This document shows positions 34,946 to 44,612 of a DNA stretch of 64,000 nt, piece after piece. The position numbers were made by a program, and so were the translations under genes. Every line of letters starts with the position of its first letter. Position 1 is the first letter of the stretch. Under the pieces are notes generated by a model, which saw only the letters and a list, made by a program, of their open reading frames with translations, did not search any database and was not told the DNA's origin. The DNA lies in contig NZ_JAERPS020000006.1 of the NCBI RefSeq assembly GCF_016918075.2, positions 62,001 through 126,000 of the forward strand, written 5' to 3'. Origin of the DNA: Rheinheimera maricola (GTDB taxonomy: Bacteria > Pseudomonadota > Gammaproteobacteria > Enterobacterales > Alteromonadaceae).

Positions 34946-35586
34946 TTTGCAGGTAAAAATGCATCTACCAAGCCTGGATAGGGCCGCTGGTAGTCCGGTA
35001 ATGTTTTCTGCAGCTGTGAAAAGGTTTTTAGTAATGATTTCAGCGCGACTTTATCAACGATAAAATGCGGTAACTTACCACTCGGGTCAGCCTGGCCATG
35101 ATACTCAATTTTCATCCGGCCATTGGGTAGTGGTGTCAAGGTCCACTTTGCCTGCACCTGCTGCATACGGACGTAACCCTGCACCTCGGGAAAATGCTTG
35201 CCCATATCGGTAACCACCATAGTCAAGACACCGCTCGCGGCGTCTTGCTGCCACACTGACTGTGTCACCATATCCCGCTTCGACACCGGCCATATGGCGC
35301 TAAAATAGGTGTGCACTAGGTGAGTATTGGCATCTGGCTGGCCCAGCAGCTGAGCTTTTTCGGTATTCGCAGCCCATTTGGTGATATGTGCTGTGTCTTC
35401 CAGCAGATGCAAAAAAGACGCTGGCGTTGCACTTACTTCAGTTTGGGCTTTAACTTGCAGCAGCTTATCGGCATTGTGACGATATTCTACCCGGGTTTCA
35501 CCAACCGCTTTATATAGCTGCCATGCAGCACTTTCGGCCGCACTTGTCAGGCAGACCAATAATAAACTACAGAGTAAAAGGCGCAT
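34942..35586 (-). CDS. START-domain lipid-binding protein (secreted)
   Basis: 214 residues. Signal peptide (LLLCSLLLVCLTSAAESA). The mature protein shows the START/SRPBCC pattern: WQLYKAVGETRVEYRH, ATPASFLHLLEDTAHITKWAAN, SAIWPVSKRDMV and a C-terminal amphipathic helix. Probably binds a hydrophobic ligand in the periplasm. It is convergent with the APE operon, so a link to the pigment is possible but unproven; it is 5 bp downstream of rsuA and so likely read with it. Confidence 0.85.
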   Translation of the reverse strand: MRLLLCSLLLVCLTSAAESAAWQLYKAVGETRVEYRHNADKLLQVKAQTEVSATPASFLHLLEDTAHITKWAANTEKAQLLGQPDANTHLVHTYFSAIWPVSKRDMVTQSVWQQDAASGVLTMVVTDMGKHFPEVQGYVRMQQVQAKWTLTPLPNGRMKIEYHGQADPSGKLPHFIVDKVALKSLLKTFSQLQKTLPDYQRPYPGLVDAFLPAK

Positions 35587-35591
35587 TGCCG

Positions 35592-36287
35592 TTATCCTTT
35601 TAACAGCGCCAGCTGTTCAGCAGCTAGCTGTCGGTACTCACCCTCGGCTAAGTCATCTGGCAGCTGCAAGCCGCCGATTTTCTCGCGATGTAACTTCTCT
35701 ACCTTGTTGCCGATAGCGGCAAACATGCGCTTTACCTGATGGTAGCGGCCTTCGTGAATGGTAAGTAGGGCTTCAGTGTCGCTAATTATTTCCAACTCAG
35801 CTGGTAAGGTGACGTTTTTCTCGTTGCGCAGCATTACGCCTTCGGCAAATTGCACAATCGCTGCGGCAGGGATTGGATCCGCTGTCCAGACGCGGTAGGT
35901 TTTCGCCACATGATGCTTGGGGCTACTGATGCGGTGTGACCATTGGCCATCATCGGTTATCAACACTAAACCGGTGGTGTCTAAATCCAGCCGGCCAACA
36001 GTGTGCAGTCGCTCAATTAACGGCTCGTCCATGAGGGTAAATACGGTTGGGTGGTCTGGGTCTTCAGTAGAGCAGATATAGCCATCCGGCTTGTGTAGCA
36101 TAAAATAGCGCAGACCAATTAACTGCAGCTGTTCGCCGTCGAGGCACACCACATCGCTATCTTTTACCTGCAGGGCTGCTTGCTTTACCTGCTCACCATT
36201 AAGGGTTACTAATTTTTGCCGGATCACTTTGCCGGCCTGACTGCGGGTTAAGCCGGTGCAGTCACATATAAATTTGTCTAAACGCAT
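35592..36287 (-). CDS. rsuA: 16S rRNA pseudouridine(516) synthase
   Basis: 231 residues, as in E. coli RsuA. N-terminal S4 RNA-binding domain (LDKFICDCTGLTRSQAGKVI), then the catalytic segment VGRLDLDTTGLVLITDDG with the conserved Asp near residue 103. Isomerises U516 of 16S rRNA. Confidence 0.93.
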   Translation of the reverse strand: MRLDKFICDCTGLTRSQAGKVIRQKLVTLNGEQVKQAALQVKDSDVVCLDGEQLQLIGLRYFMLHKPDGYICSTEDPDHPTVFTLMDEPLIERLHTVGRLDLDTTGLVLITDDGQWSHRISSPKHHVAKTYRVWTADPIPAAAIVQFAEGVMLRNEKNVTLPAELEIISDTEALLTIHEGRYHQVKRMFAAIGNKVEKLHREKIGGLQLPDDLAEGEYRQLAAEQLALLKG

Positions 36288-36355
36288 AAGTCACCTATTT
36301 TTGTTGCGCCTAGTGTAACCAATTTCTATGTGGCAGTCGTTAATTCAGTGCGATT

Positions 36356-37123
36356 TCATGTAGTAAGCGCCGACACGATAAAATTGGGGTTACGTAGGTT
36401 TTCACGCTGGTACACCCGGTTGCTTATGCCATCAAAGCTGACACTGGCGCCCGCTTCTAATGCAATAACGTGCCCGGCACCGGTATCCCATTGCATTGTC
36501 GGGCCAAAGCGCGGGTATACATCAGCGCTACCTTCGGCTACTAAGCAAAACTTCAATGAGCTACCGACCGGCACCATTTCATGTTGCCCAAATTGCGCCA
36601 GATAACCGGCTAAATCCGGGCTGGGGTGACTGCGGCTACCGACGACCTTAACCAACTGCTGCGCGCTGGCGCTGTTTGCCTTAATAGCTGTCACGGCGGA
36701 CTGTTGTTTTAAAAACGCGCCTTCGCCTTTAGCGGCATAGTAGGTTTTTGCCAATACCGGCGCATGAATCACCCCCAGCACCGGCTCGCCGTTTTCGATA
36801 AGTGCGATATTGACGGTGAATTCGCCGTTGCGCTTAATAAACTCTTTAGTGCCATCCAGTGGGTCTACCAGCCAGTAATGCTGCCAGTGTTGGCGGATGT
36901 CCCAGCTGATATCAGCGGCTTCTTCTGACAAAATCGGCAGCTCTGGCGTTAATGCCGTTAACGCCTTAACAATTAACTGGTGCGCAGCTAAATCGGCTGC
37001 TGTCAGCGGTGAGTCATCCGCTTTGCCGGTGATATTAAAAGCGGCGTTGTCTTGCTGATATACTGCCAGGATAGCCTGACCGGCTTGTTCGGCGATATCA
37101 ATAATGGCCGGCAAATAGTTCAT
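36356..37123 (-). CDS. cysQ: 3'(2'),5'-bisphosphate nucleotidase
   Basis: 255 residues. Inositol monophosphatase fold with LSEEAADI (metal ligands), DPLDGTKEFIKRNGEF near residue 85 and WDTGAGHVIALEAG near 205. Hydrolyses 3'-phosphoadenosine 5'-phosphate left by PAPS reductase. Last gene of the sulfate activation operon; its ATG overlaps the cysC stop. Confidence 0.94.
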   Translation of the reverse strand: MNYLPAIIDIAEQAGQAILAVYQQDNAAFNITGKADDSPLTAADLAAHQLIVKALTALTPELPILSEEAADISWDIRQHWQHYWLVDPLDGTKEFIKRNGEFTVNIALIENGEPVLGVIHAPVLAKTYYAAKGEGAFLKQQSAVTAIKANSASAQQLVKVVGSRSHPSPDLAGYLAQFGQHEMVPVGSSLKFCLVAEGSADVYPRFGPTMQWDTGAGHVIALEAGASVSFDGISNRVYQRENLRNPNFIVSALTT

Positions 37124-37719
37124 TAGATGATCTCCCGCTGCTTTAGCAATGCCAGCAGTTGCTGCACGCTATCTTGCAGCGGCGTTGCGGAGGTGTCCAG
37201 CACTAGATCGGCAGCTTCTGGCGCTTCGTACGGATCAGATATACCGGTAAAGTGGCTGATTTCGCCGGCGCGGGCTTTTTTATACAAGCCTTTTACATCG
37301 CGCTGCTCGCACACCGCCAGCGGGGTGGCAATATGCACTTCAATAAATTTGCCCGGCGGAATAAAGCTTTTTACCAGCTCACGCTGATTGCGGTATGGCG
37401 AAATAAACGCACTTAACACCAGCAAACCGGCGTCTACCATTAAACCGGCTACCGCACCCACCCGGCGCAGGTTTTCAGTTCTGTCTTCAGCGCTAAACCC
37501 CAGGTCGGCACATAAACCGTGGCGAACGTTGTCACCATCCAGCAAATAAGTGTGTTTACCCTGCGCGACTAACGCCTGCTCCAGGGCATTAGCGACGGTA
37601 GACTTACCCGAACCGGATAAACCGGTAAACCAGATCACCGCGCTGTTATGGCCAAATAGTGCCTCACGGTTGCTTAGGCCAATATCATGTTGTTGCCATT
37701 TAATATCAGTATTTGTCAT
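37123..37719 (-). CDS. cysC: Adenylylsulfate kinase
   Basis: 198 residues. P-loop [15 protein letters not shown] near residue 30, DGDNVRHGL near 60 and [12 protein letters not shown] near 105. Phosphorylates APS to PAPS. It lies between the SLC13 carrier and cysQ. Confidence 0.96.
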   Translation of the reverse strand: MTNTDIKWQQHDIGLSNREALFGHNSAVIWFTGLSGSGKSTVANALEQALVAQGKHTYLLDGDNVRHGLCADLGFSAEDRTENLRRVGAVAGLMVDAGLLVLSAFISPYRNQRELVKSFIPPGKFIEVHIATPLAVCEQRDVKGLYKKARAGEISHFTGISDPYEAPEAADLVLDTSATPLQDSVQQLLALLKQREII

Positions 37720-37732
37720 TGTTCTTGATCAC

Positions 37733-39454
37733 TTAAAACGGATAAATCAGTGGTAAAAATATTAACACTACCGCACCGTATACTAATGCCATCGGTACGC
37801 CGAGGCGAATATAGTCGCGTAGCTGATAATTGCCAGCCGAGTAAACCATCAGATTGGTTTGATAGCCAAACGGCGAAATAAAACTGGCAGATGCACCAAA
37901 AGCGACCGCCATAAAAAACGGTACCGGATCGACGCCGAGGTTTTGCGCGATAGCATAGGCGATGGGGAACGTAAGCGCTGCTGCAGCATTATTAGTTACC
38001 AGCTCGGTAAACAGCCAGGTTACAACAAATACCGCCACTAACGCGCCATAGGCACCATAACCATCTACCAGGGTAACTAAGCCGTTAGCCACCTGCGCAG
38101 CTACACCGGTTTGGATCATTAACTGAGCAATACCTATCGCTGAGCCAACAATCACCCACAGTTCGAGTGGAAACCGATTTTTAATTTCGTTAACGCTGAC
38201 AGCGCCGCCCATAACATAAGCCAATAGCAACACCGGCAGGCTTTTAATCAATGGCAGCACGTCTATCAGTGACAGGGTCAGCGCCAAAACAAACCCAGCT
38301 AACACCCAATGACTGCGTCGCTTTGGCAACGGTGTGGCGATAGACAGGCCATTGACGTAAATAAACTCCTGGTTTAATTGATGCTGGCCGGGAAAATGTT
38401 TACCTACCGATAAAATCAGCACGTCACCGGCATGCAGCATTAAATCACCCAAGCCGCCCTGCAGCCGCTCATGGCCACGGCGCACAGCAATTACAACGGC
38501 GTCATACTCATGCCGAAAGCGAATTTGCTTCAGGCTTTTGCCAACCAACCGTGAGCTGTAACTTAATACCGCTTCCAGCAGCTCGCCCTGTTGCTGATCC
38601 TGACGTAATAGCTCCAGACCAGGAAACTGTTGCAGCCGCGATACCGCCTCAATATCACCAACAAAACGTAGCTCATCACCGGCGCTGACAACGGTATCCG
38701 GCGTCACCGGGCAAATACGCTGGTTGCCGCGTTGAATTTCGGCCAAATACAAGGCTTGCAGTTCACGCAGTTGGTTTTGCTCTACTGTTTTACCAATAAG
38801 CTGGCTGTCGTCGCGAACATGCGCACTTAGGTAGTACGGTGTGGCCTGCTTGCTCTGCTTGCTGTTGTCTGGCAACCACCGGCTGCCGATTATCAGCACC
38901 ACAACACCGGCAGCCAACACCAGCGCGCCTAGCAAAGTAAAATCAAAAAAGCCCAAGCCGGCATGGCCTGTATCCTGCACAAAGCCGTTGACGATAAGAT
39001 TAGTTGAGGTGCCAATTAACGTTAACATGCCGCCTAAAATGGCGCTGTATGACAACGGCAACAGCAGCTTGGACGCAGAAAAATGGTTGTGATGCCGCAG
39101 TGTCGACATTAATGTAGACACCACCGCTGTATTATTTATAAACGCCGACATTAACGCACTGGACAAGCTAAGCCGGGCAATCACACTGCTTAAACGCCTG
39201 CCCTGAAACCCCCTGCTTAACCAGCTAACTAATTGCGACTTTTCAATGCCAATTGACACCAATAGCAACAGTAGTAGCGTAATTAATGATGGATTGGCGA
39301 AATTTTGCAGGGCCACATCCAGCGGCAACCAGCCCACCAGATAACTGGCTAGCAAAGCGCCGCCAAACCATAGCGCTGGTGAGCGTTTGCTGAAAACCAG
39401 CGCCGCCACCAATGCCAATAGCAGCAGGATCACACCATACTGCTGATAAGCCAT
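37733..39454 (-). CDS. SLC13/DASS-family carrier with two TrkA-C (RCK-C) domains, probable sulfate importer
   Basis: 573 residues. Two membrane halves (residues 1-200 and about 385-573) flank a soluble insert with two RCK-C domains (DSQLIGKTVEQNQLRELQAL and SRLVGKSLKQIRFRHEYDAV). The membrane halves carry SLC13 signatures: FINNTAVVSTLM and, in the second, VTNNAAAALTFPIAYA. Sitting inside the cysD-cysN-cysC operon, sulfate is the likely substrate, replacing a CysTWA system. Its ATG shares a base with the cysN stop. Confidence 0.88.
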   Translation of the reverse strand: MAYQQYGVILLLLALVAALVFSKRSPALWFGGALLASYLVGWLPLDVALQNFANPSLITLLLLLLVSIGIEKSQLVSWLSRGFQGRRLSSVIARLSLSSALMSAFINNTAVVSTLMSTLRHHNHFSASKLLLPLSYSAILGGMLTLIGTSTNLIVNGFVQDTGHAGLGFFDFTLLGALVLAAGVVVLIIGSRWLPDNSKQSKQATPYYLSAHVRDDSQLIGKTVEQNQLRELQALYLAEIQRGNQRICPVTPDTVVSAGDELRFVGDIEAVSRLQQFPGLELLRQDQQQGELLEAVLSYSSRLVGKSLKQIRFRHEYDAVVIAVRRGHERLQGGLGDLMLHAGDVLILSVGKHFPGQHQLNQEFIYVNGLSIATPLPKRRSHWVLAGFVLALTLSLIDVLPLIKSLPVLLLAYVMGGAVSVNEIKNRFPLELWVIVGSAIGIAQLMIQTGVAAQVANGLVTLVDGYGAYGALVAVFVVTWLFTELVTNNAAAALTFPIAYAIAQNLGVDPVPFFMAVAFGASASFISPFGYQTNLMVYSAGNYQLRDYIRLGVPMALVYGAVVLIFLPLIYPF

Positions 39455-40899
39455 CAGGGTTTGCCCTTAAACAGTTCACGCACGTCACGCGCACCCCAGT
39501 GTGGGAAATGCTTGCGGATCAACGCGTTCAGTTCTTGCTCAAAAACGCTGATATCGGCGGCTACAGGTTTTTCCTCTGCCAACACATTCTGAATTAAGCC
39601 AGCGGCTACCGTGGCATTACTTAAGCGGTCGATAAGAATAAAATTACCGGTACCGGGTTGGTTTTTAAAGGTGTCCAACGGCAGGGTTTCGGTTAACTCT
39701 AACTCAACCAGGGCAATGTCGTTCATCGCAACCTGCTCGGCGGCTTCTTGCGCCAAGGTGTTAATATTAACTTTATGATTTAACCGGTTAATACTGACAC
39801 TACTCTTACGCGTTGCCAGTTTTAAATCGTACAACCGGCCGGGTTCAAGCGGCTGGTCGTTAAACCACACCAGATAAGCCAGTGCACGGTTGGTCAGGTT
39901 AACGCTGTCTGTCGACGGCACCAACCAGTCGCCACGGCTAATATCAATCTCATCGTTCAGTGTGATGGTAATAGCCTGGCCCGCTGTTGCCGAAGGTTGC
40001 TCACCTTCAAAGTTAACAATTTGCTTAATGGTACTTTTTTTGCCCGATGGATAAGCGGTAACGGCCTGGCCCACGGCTAAACGGCCGCTGACCAGCGTGC
40101 CGGCAAAACCACGAAAGTTTAGATCTGGCCGGTTCACATACTGCACCGGAAAGCGCGTAGCTGCGCCGCCGTACTGCGGTATTGGCAGCGTTTCCAGCAA
40201 TGGCAACAGTGCCGTGCCGGTATACCAGGGCATGTTGGCTGATAAGGTTAAGATGTTTTCGCCTTTTAACGCGCTCATGGGTACTACGTCTACCGTTGGC
40301 ACCTGCAGCTGCGACATTAATGCCTGCACGTCCTGCTTAATGGCGTTATAGGTGGCTTCGTTGTAGCCGACGATATCCATTTTGTTTACCGCAACGATTA
40401 AGTGCTTAATGCCTAGCAACGAGCAAATAAAACTGTGGCGGCGGGTTTGCGTTTGCACACCATAACGGGCGTCAATCAGCAAAATCGCCACGTCGGAGGT
40501 AGAGGCACCGGTAGCCATATTACGGGTATATTGTTCGTGGCCTGGTGTGTCTGCCAGAATAAACTTACGCTCAGTGGTAGAAAAATAACGGTATGCCACG
40601 TCTATCGTGATGCCCTGCTCGCGCTCGGCCTGCAAACCATCGACCAGCATTGCCAGTTCCAGCTCGCCGTCGCTATTGCGGCCTTTGTGGTCGCGTTTTA
40701 ATGCGTCTAACTGGTCATCATATAATTGCTGGCTGTCGTGCAGCAGGCGGCCAATTAGGGTGCTTTTGCCATCATCAACGCTGCCGCAGGTTAACACCCG
40801 TAGCAAGCCTTTATCCTGGTGCTGTTGCAAATAACCACGAATACCTAAACTGTTTAGCTGCTCGTTTAACGAGGTCACTGTAGTATTTGTTACCGACAT
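39454..40899 (-). CDS. cysN: Sulfate adenylyltransferase large (GTPase) subunit
   Basis: 481 residues from ATG 40899, which shares a base with the cysD stop (TGATG). GTPase motifs: GSVDDGKSTLIG, ADTPGHEQYTRNMATG and VNKMD. Together with CysD makes APS from sulfate and ATP, driven by GTP hydrolysis. No CysC domain is fused; the kinase is separate here. Confidence 0.96.
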   Translation of the reverse strand: MSVTNTTVTSLNEQLNSLGIRGYLQQHQDKGLLRVLTCGSVDDGKSTLIGRLLHDSQQLYDDQLDALKRDHKGRNSDGELELAMLVDGLQAEREQGITIDVAYRYFSTTERKFILADTPGHEQYTRNMATGASTSDVAILLIDARYGVQTQTRRHSFICSLLGIKHLIVAVNKMDIVGYNEATYNAIKQDVQALMSQLQVPTVDVVPMSALKGENILTLSANMPWYTGTALLPLLETLPIPQYGGAATRFPVQYVNRPDLNFRGFAGTLVSGRLAVGQAVTAYPSGKKSTIKQIVNFEGEQPSATAGQAITITLNDEIDISRGDWLVPSTDSVNLTNRALAYLVWFNDQPLEPGRLYDLKLATRKSSVSINRLNHKVNINTLAQEAAEQVAMNDIALVELELTETLPLDTFKNQPGTGNFILIDRLSNATVAAGLIQNVLAEEKPVAADISVFEQELNALIRKHFPHWGARDVRELFKGKP

Positions 40900-41810
40900 C
40901 AAAAGTACCCCTCGCGTTTTTTCATTTCCATGCCTGACTGATCCTGGTCAATAACCCGGCCCTGGCGCTCCGACGTGCGGGCGCGCAACATTTCTTCTAC
41001 TATGCCTTCCAGCGTGTCAGCGGTTGACTCAATAGCGCCAGTCAATGGATAACAGCCCAGGGTGCGAAAGCGTACTGATTTCAACTCGGGCGTCTCGCCT
41101 GGCTCTAATGGCATGCGCTCGTCATCTACCATAATTAGTGTGCCGCTACGCTCTACTACCGGTCGTGGTTTGGCTAAATACAGCGGTACTATGTCTATGT
41201 TTTCCTGCAGGATGTACAACCAGATATCCAGTTCAGTCCAGTTTGACAGTGGAAATACACGGATACTTTCGCCTTCGTTGATAGCGCCGTTATACACATT
41301 CCACAGCTCTGGCCGCTGGTTTTTCGGGTCCCAACGGTGGTGTTTGTCACGGAACGAATACACCCGCTCTTTGGCACGTGATTTTTCTTCATCGCGTCTC
41401 GCACCGCCGAAGGCGGCATCAAAACCGTATTTGTTCAGTGCCTGCTTCAGGCTTTGTGTTTTCATTACGTCGGTGTGTTTGGCGCTGCCATGAATAAAGG
41501 GGTTAATATTCATCGCTAGCCCTTCCGGGTTTTTATGCACCAGCAGCTCAAAGTTGTACTCTTTAGCTAAGCGATCGCGAAACTCGATCATCTCGCGAAA
41601 TTTCCAGTTGGTATCGACATGCAGCAGCGGAAACGGAATTTTTCCAGGTGCAAAGGCTTTACGGGCTAAATGCAGTAAAACTGACGAGTCTTTACCGATT
41701 GAATACAACATTACCGGCTTTTTAAATTCAGCCGCCACCTCACGGAATATATGGATGCTTTCCGCTTCAAGTTGCTGCAGGTGTGACAAAGCGCCTGTTA
41801 GTTCAGACAT
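40899..41810 (-). CDS. cysD: Sulfate adenylyltransferase subunit 2
   Basis: 303 residues from ATG 41810 (as in E. coli, 302), with GAGGAT upstream; the open frame extends 34 codons further but overlaps cysG. PP-loop [17 protein letters not shown] near residue 35. Further family segments are [19 protein letters not shown] and [12 protein letters not shown]. Catalytic ATP-pyrophosphatase subunit of the CysDN complex. Confidence 0.96.
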   Translation of the reverse strand: MSELTGALSHLQQLEAESIHIFREVAAEFKKPVMLYSIGKDSSVLLHLARKAFAPGKIPFPLLHVDTNWKFREMIEFRDRLAKEYNFELLVHKNPEGLAMNINPFIHGSAKHTDVMKTQSLKQALNKYGFDAAFGGARRDEEKSRAKERVYSFRDKHHRWDPKNQRPELWNVYNGAINEGESIRVFPLSNWTELDIWLYILQENIDIVPLYLAKPRPVVERSGTLIMVDDERMPLEPGETPELKSVRFRTLGCYPLTGAIESTADTLEGIVEEMLRARTSERQGRVIDQDQSGMEMKKREGYF

Positions 41811-41820
41811 GATGTGATCC

Positions 41821-43242
41821 TCATTCCATCTGGGTAATGGCCTGGCTGAACACCGCAGGTTGCGGGCATTTACCAAACCAATGTAAATCCTGCTGCAAGC
41901 ATACCACTTCACCTATCACCAGCAAAGCCGGCGAACCGAGCTTATGTTGCTCAATTTGCTGCGCCAGTTCATTGAGGTAGGTGGTGACGATACGCTGCTC
42001 GCGTCGGGTGCCATTTTCGATAATCGCTACCGGCGTGTCGCCACTGCGACCGGCGCCGATCAGCTGCTGTTGAATATGCGCCGCTTTCATCAGGCCCATA
42101 TAAATCACCAGCGTTTGATTGGTTTTACTCATGCTGTGCCAGTCCGGCTCACTGCCGTCTGGCCGGCAATGGCCGGTAACGAACTGAACGCTTTGGGCAT
42201 AATCGCGGTGGGTAAGCGGAATACCGGCATAAGCCGCGCAGCCGGCAGCCGCGGTAACACCCGGCACTACCTGAAAAGCGATATTGTGTGGCAGCAAGGC
42301 CTGGATTTCTTCGCCTCCACGACCAAAAATAAACGGATCGCCACCTTTTAAACGGCACACCTTTTTACCGGCCAGGGCTAAGTCGATCAGTATCTGGTTG
42401 GTGTCCTGCTGGGCGACTGAATGCGCGCCGGCTTTTTTGCCAACGCAAATGCGCTCGGCATCGCGGCGCACCAACTCCATGATCGGCGCTGAGACTAAGT
42501 AGTCATAAACTACCACATCAGCCTGCTGCATCAGTTGCAACGCTTTTAGCGTTAACAGCTCCGGATCGCCAGGACCCGCCCCCACCACATAGACTTCGCC
42601 AGCGTTATTCTGTGGCTGCTGCAATAGCTGCTGCAAACGCTGATCTGCTTGGGCAAGTTGATTCGCCTGCACGTCGCGCACTACGTCTGAGTCGAACACT
42701 TTTTCCCAAAACTGACGACGGGCGGCAAAGCCGGTGATTTTGGCTTTAACCTGGTCACGAAAGCGCCCAACCAATTCGGCTAACGGGCCCAGGTGTTGCG
42801 GCAGCAGCGCTTCAAGCTTTTCGCGCAAACGCCGCGCCAACACCGGCGCCGTACCAAAGCTAGAAATGGCAATTAAAATCGGGCTGCGGTCGATAATCGA
42901 CGGGAAAATAAAGCCACATTTAGGTTGATCATCTACGGTGTTAACCAACATATTGCGCGCGGTGGCGGCGTCATATACCGTGGCATTAACATCATCATTA
43001 TCTGTTGCGGCAATGACCAGTAACTTTCCGTCGAGCAAAGACGGTTCAAAGTAACCGTTAATCAACTCGGCTTTACCCTCCTGCTGCCATTGGACAAAAT
43101 CTGCGGCGAATTCTGGCGCCACTACGGTCAATTTTGCACCGGCACTTAACAGGGTGCCGGCTTTGCGCAGTGCCACCGAACCACCGCCAACGATCAGCAC
43201 CGGTTTGTCGGTTAATTTAACGAAAAGAGGTAAATACTGCAC
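41821..43242 (-). CDS. cysG: Siroheme synthase (multifunctional)
   Basis: 473 residues. The N-terminal domain (dehydrogenase/ferrochelatase) has [15 protein letters not shown] and [15 protein letters not shown]. The C-terminal SUMT domain has [17 protein letters not shown] near residue 220 and [15 protein letters not shown] near 305. Makes siroheme for the sulfite reductase encoded at 49709. It stands first in the cysG-cysD-cysN-carrier-cysC-cysQ operon, 10 bp from cysD. Confidence 0.95.
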   Translation of the reverse strand: MQYLPLFVKLTDKPVLIVGGGSVALRKAGTLLSAGAKLTVVAPEFAADFVQWQQEGKAELINGYFEPSLLDGKLLVIAATDNDDVNATVYDAATARNMLVNTVDDQPKCGFIFPSIIDRSPILIAISSFGTAPVLARRLREKLEALLPQHLGPLAELVGRFRDQVKAKITGFAARRQFWEKVFDSDVVRDVQANQLAQADQRLQQLLQQPQNNAGEVYVVGAGPGDPELLTLKALQLMQQADVVVYDYLVSAPIMELVRRDAERICVGKKAGAHSVAQQDTNQILIDLALAGKKVCRLKGGDPFIFGRGGEEIQALLPHNIAFQVVPGVTAAAGCAAYAGIPLTHRDYAQSVQFVTGHCRPDGSEPDWHSMSKTNQTLVIYMGLMKAAHIQQQLIGAGRSGDTPVAIIENGTRREQRIVTTYLNELAQQIEQHKLGSPALLVIGEVVCLQQDLHWFGKCPQPAVFSQAITQME

Positions 43243-43494
43243 AAAAGCTCCTGCTGTGGGGTCGCTGGCGTTTAAGATTAGCGTATAGTCGCCAGAATAG
43301 CCGTCTGCATGGCTTTTACAAAATAGTTAATTACGCTCAGATATAACTAAAAGGAATTAGATTTCCATATTATATTTCTTTTTAAATTGACGCTCAGCGA
43401 GATAGACTTCCCCACCAAGAAAAAACATTTAAATTCACTTAAAATTAACTTATTTGTCACTATTTTTATAATTGTGAACATGTGGAGATATAGA

Positions 43495-44520
43495 ATGAAA
43501 ACTTATTCTTTACTGCTAAGCTTAGTTACATTTGAATGTTTGGCACAAAATGCCTATTTTTGTCACGAGTGTAACAACGTAACAACTGCACAAACTCAAG
43601 CATTGCAATATGCGCCGGAACTAAGATGTGACTCTGAACCAATATTATTGCCAGAGCTTGGCGAAGAGATAACAGCATGTTCGTCCGATATCAAAAGGGT
43701 GATTCTTGTAAACCCCACTGACAAAACAAAGGTTTATGCTTTCAATGTTGGACACAATCCGACGTCACCATATAGAACTTTTGTAGAGCCTGACACACTG
43801 GGTTCCGCTGAAAAAAGCCAGTTTTCAGAAATATCTCAGTTATATCAGCATGTTTCACAGGCTATCTCGCAATCTCAGCAGATTTCGGTCACATCTACAC
43901 AAAGTCAAGGAATATCAATGGCATTTGCAAGTAGCTGTCCACAAGACACTGCTTTAGATGTTTTAACTGATCCCCAGAAAATGGAAAATTTAAAAATTCG
44001 GGCAAGGATCGCAATAGGCACAAGGTTGGGAGATGGCCAAAACATTGATTTGTCTAGAGTACGTTGGGATGGTCTTGGTATGCATTACGGAGGCGTTTCT
44101 GTACATTGGAGTATAACAACTAATCAACTAGTTTATGCAAAAAGCTTTGAAGTAAGCGAAGTCAGTAGTTCTGTGACAGATGTTCTGGTATTTAAACTTG
44201 AATACTTAGGGGTGGACAGTAGTAATAATTTGCCGCTGCTGAATTTCGAGCTTAATCATTCCTCGATTGCAGCGGGAATGACATTGTCTGGTCTGCAAGG
44301 GCAGTTTGGTGCCCTGACAATAACAGATGAGTGCATCCTAGAAAGACTAGAACAGTTAAATACACAAGGCGAGTTTCGTGATGGAATGGGCAACCCTGTA
44401 GACTTTAACAACTCTAACTCCGGTGGCACAGCTGCAGATGACTCCCCCGACCTTTGTATTTATGATTTTTACAACAGCCGCGGTGAACGCCAGTATACCT
44501 TTAGAGCTCCGTGTCCATAA
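43495..44520 (+). CDS. Orphan secreted protein, unknown function
   Basis: 341 residues from ATG 43495, with GGAG 8 bases upstream. A short signal peptide (TYSLLLSLVTFECLA) precedes NAYFCHECNN, a CxxC pair. Other cysteines lie near the C-terminus (TDECILE, DLCIYDFY, RAPCP), so disulfides are likely. A low-complexity stretch (SQAISQSQQISVTSTQSQ) lies near residue 120. I recognise no family. The gene is AT-richer than its neighbours and uses rare codons (AGA, ATA), which suggests recent acquisition. Confidence 0.7.
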   Translation: MKTYSLLLSLVTFECLAQNAYFCHECNNVTTAQTQALQYAPELRCDSEPILLPELGEEITACSSDIKRVILVNPTDKTKVYAFNVGHNPTSPYRTFVEPDTLGSAEKSQFSEISQLYQHVSQAISQSQQISVTSTQSQGISMAFASSCPQDTALDVLTDPQKMENLKIRARIAIGTRLGDGQNIDLSRVRWDGLGMHYGGVSVHWSITTNQLVYAKSFEVSEVSSSVTDVLVFKLEYLGVDSSNNLPLLNFELNHSSIAAGMTLSGLQGQFGALTITDECILERLEQLNTQGEFRDGMGNPVDFNNSNSGGTAADDSPDLCIYDFYNSRGERQYTFRAPCP

Positions 44521-44540
44521 TTGAGCGTTTAAACGTTGCA

Positions 44541-44567
44541 TAAAAAAACGGCAACCTAGGTTGCCGT
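44541..44567 (-). terminator. Terminator of ahpF
   Basis: Perfect 9-bp stem ACGGCAACC/GGTTGCCGT (44548-44567) with a 2-base centre, followed on the minus strand by a run of seven T (44542-44548). It lies 46 bp after the ahpF stop and also separates it from the convergent orphan gene. Confidence 0.85.
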
Positions 44568-44612
44568 CAAAGCTACAGAGAGAGTGAAGCTAAAGCTGTA
44601 AACGTAACAATG

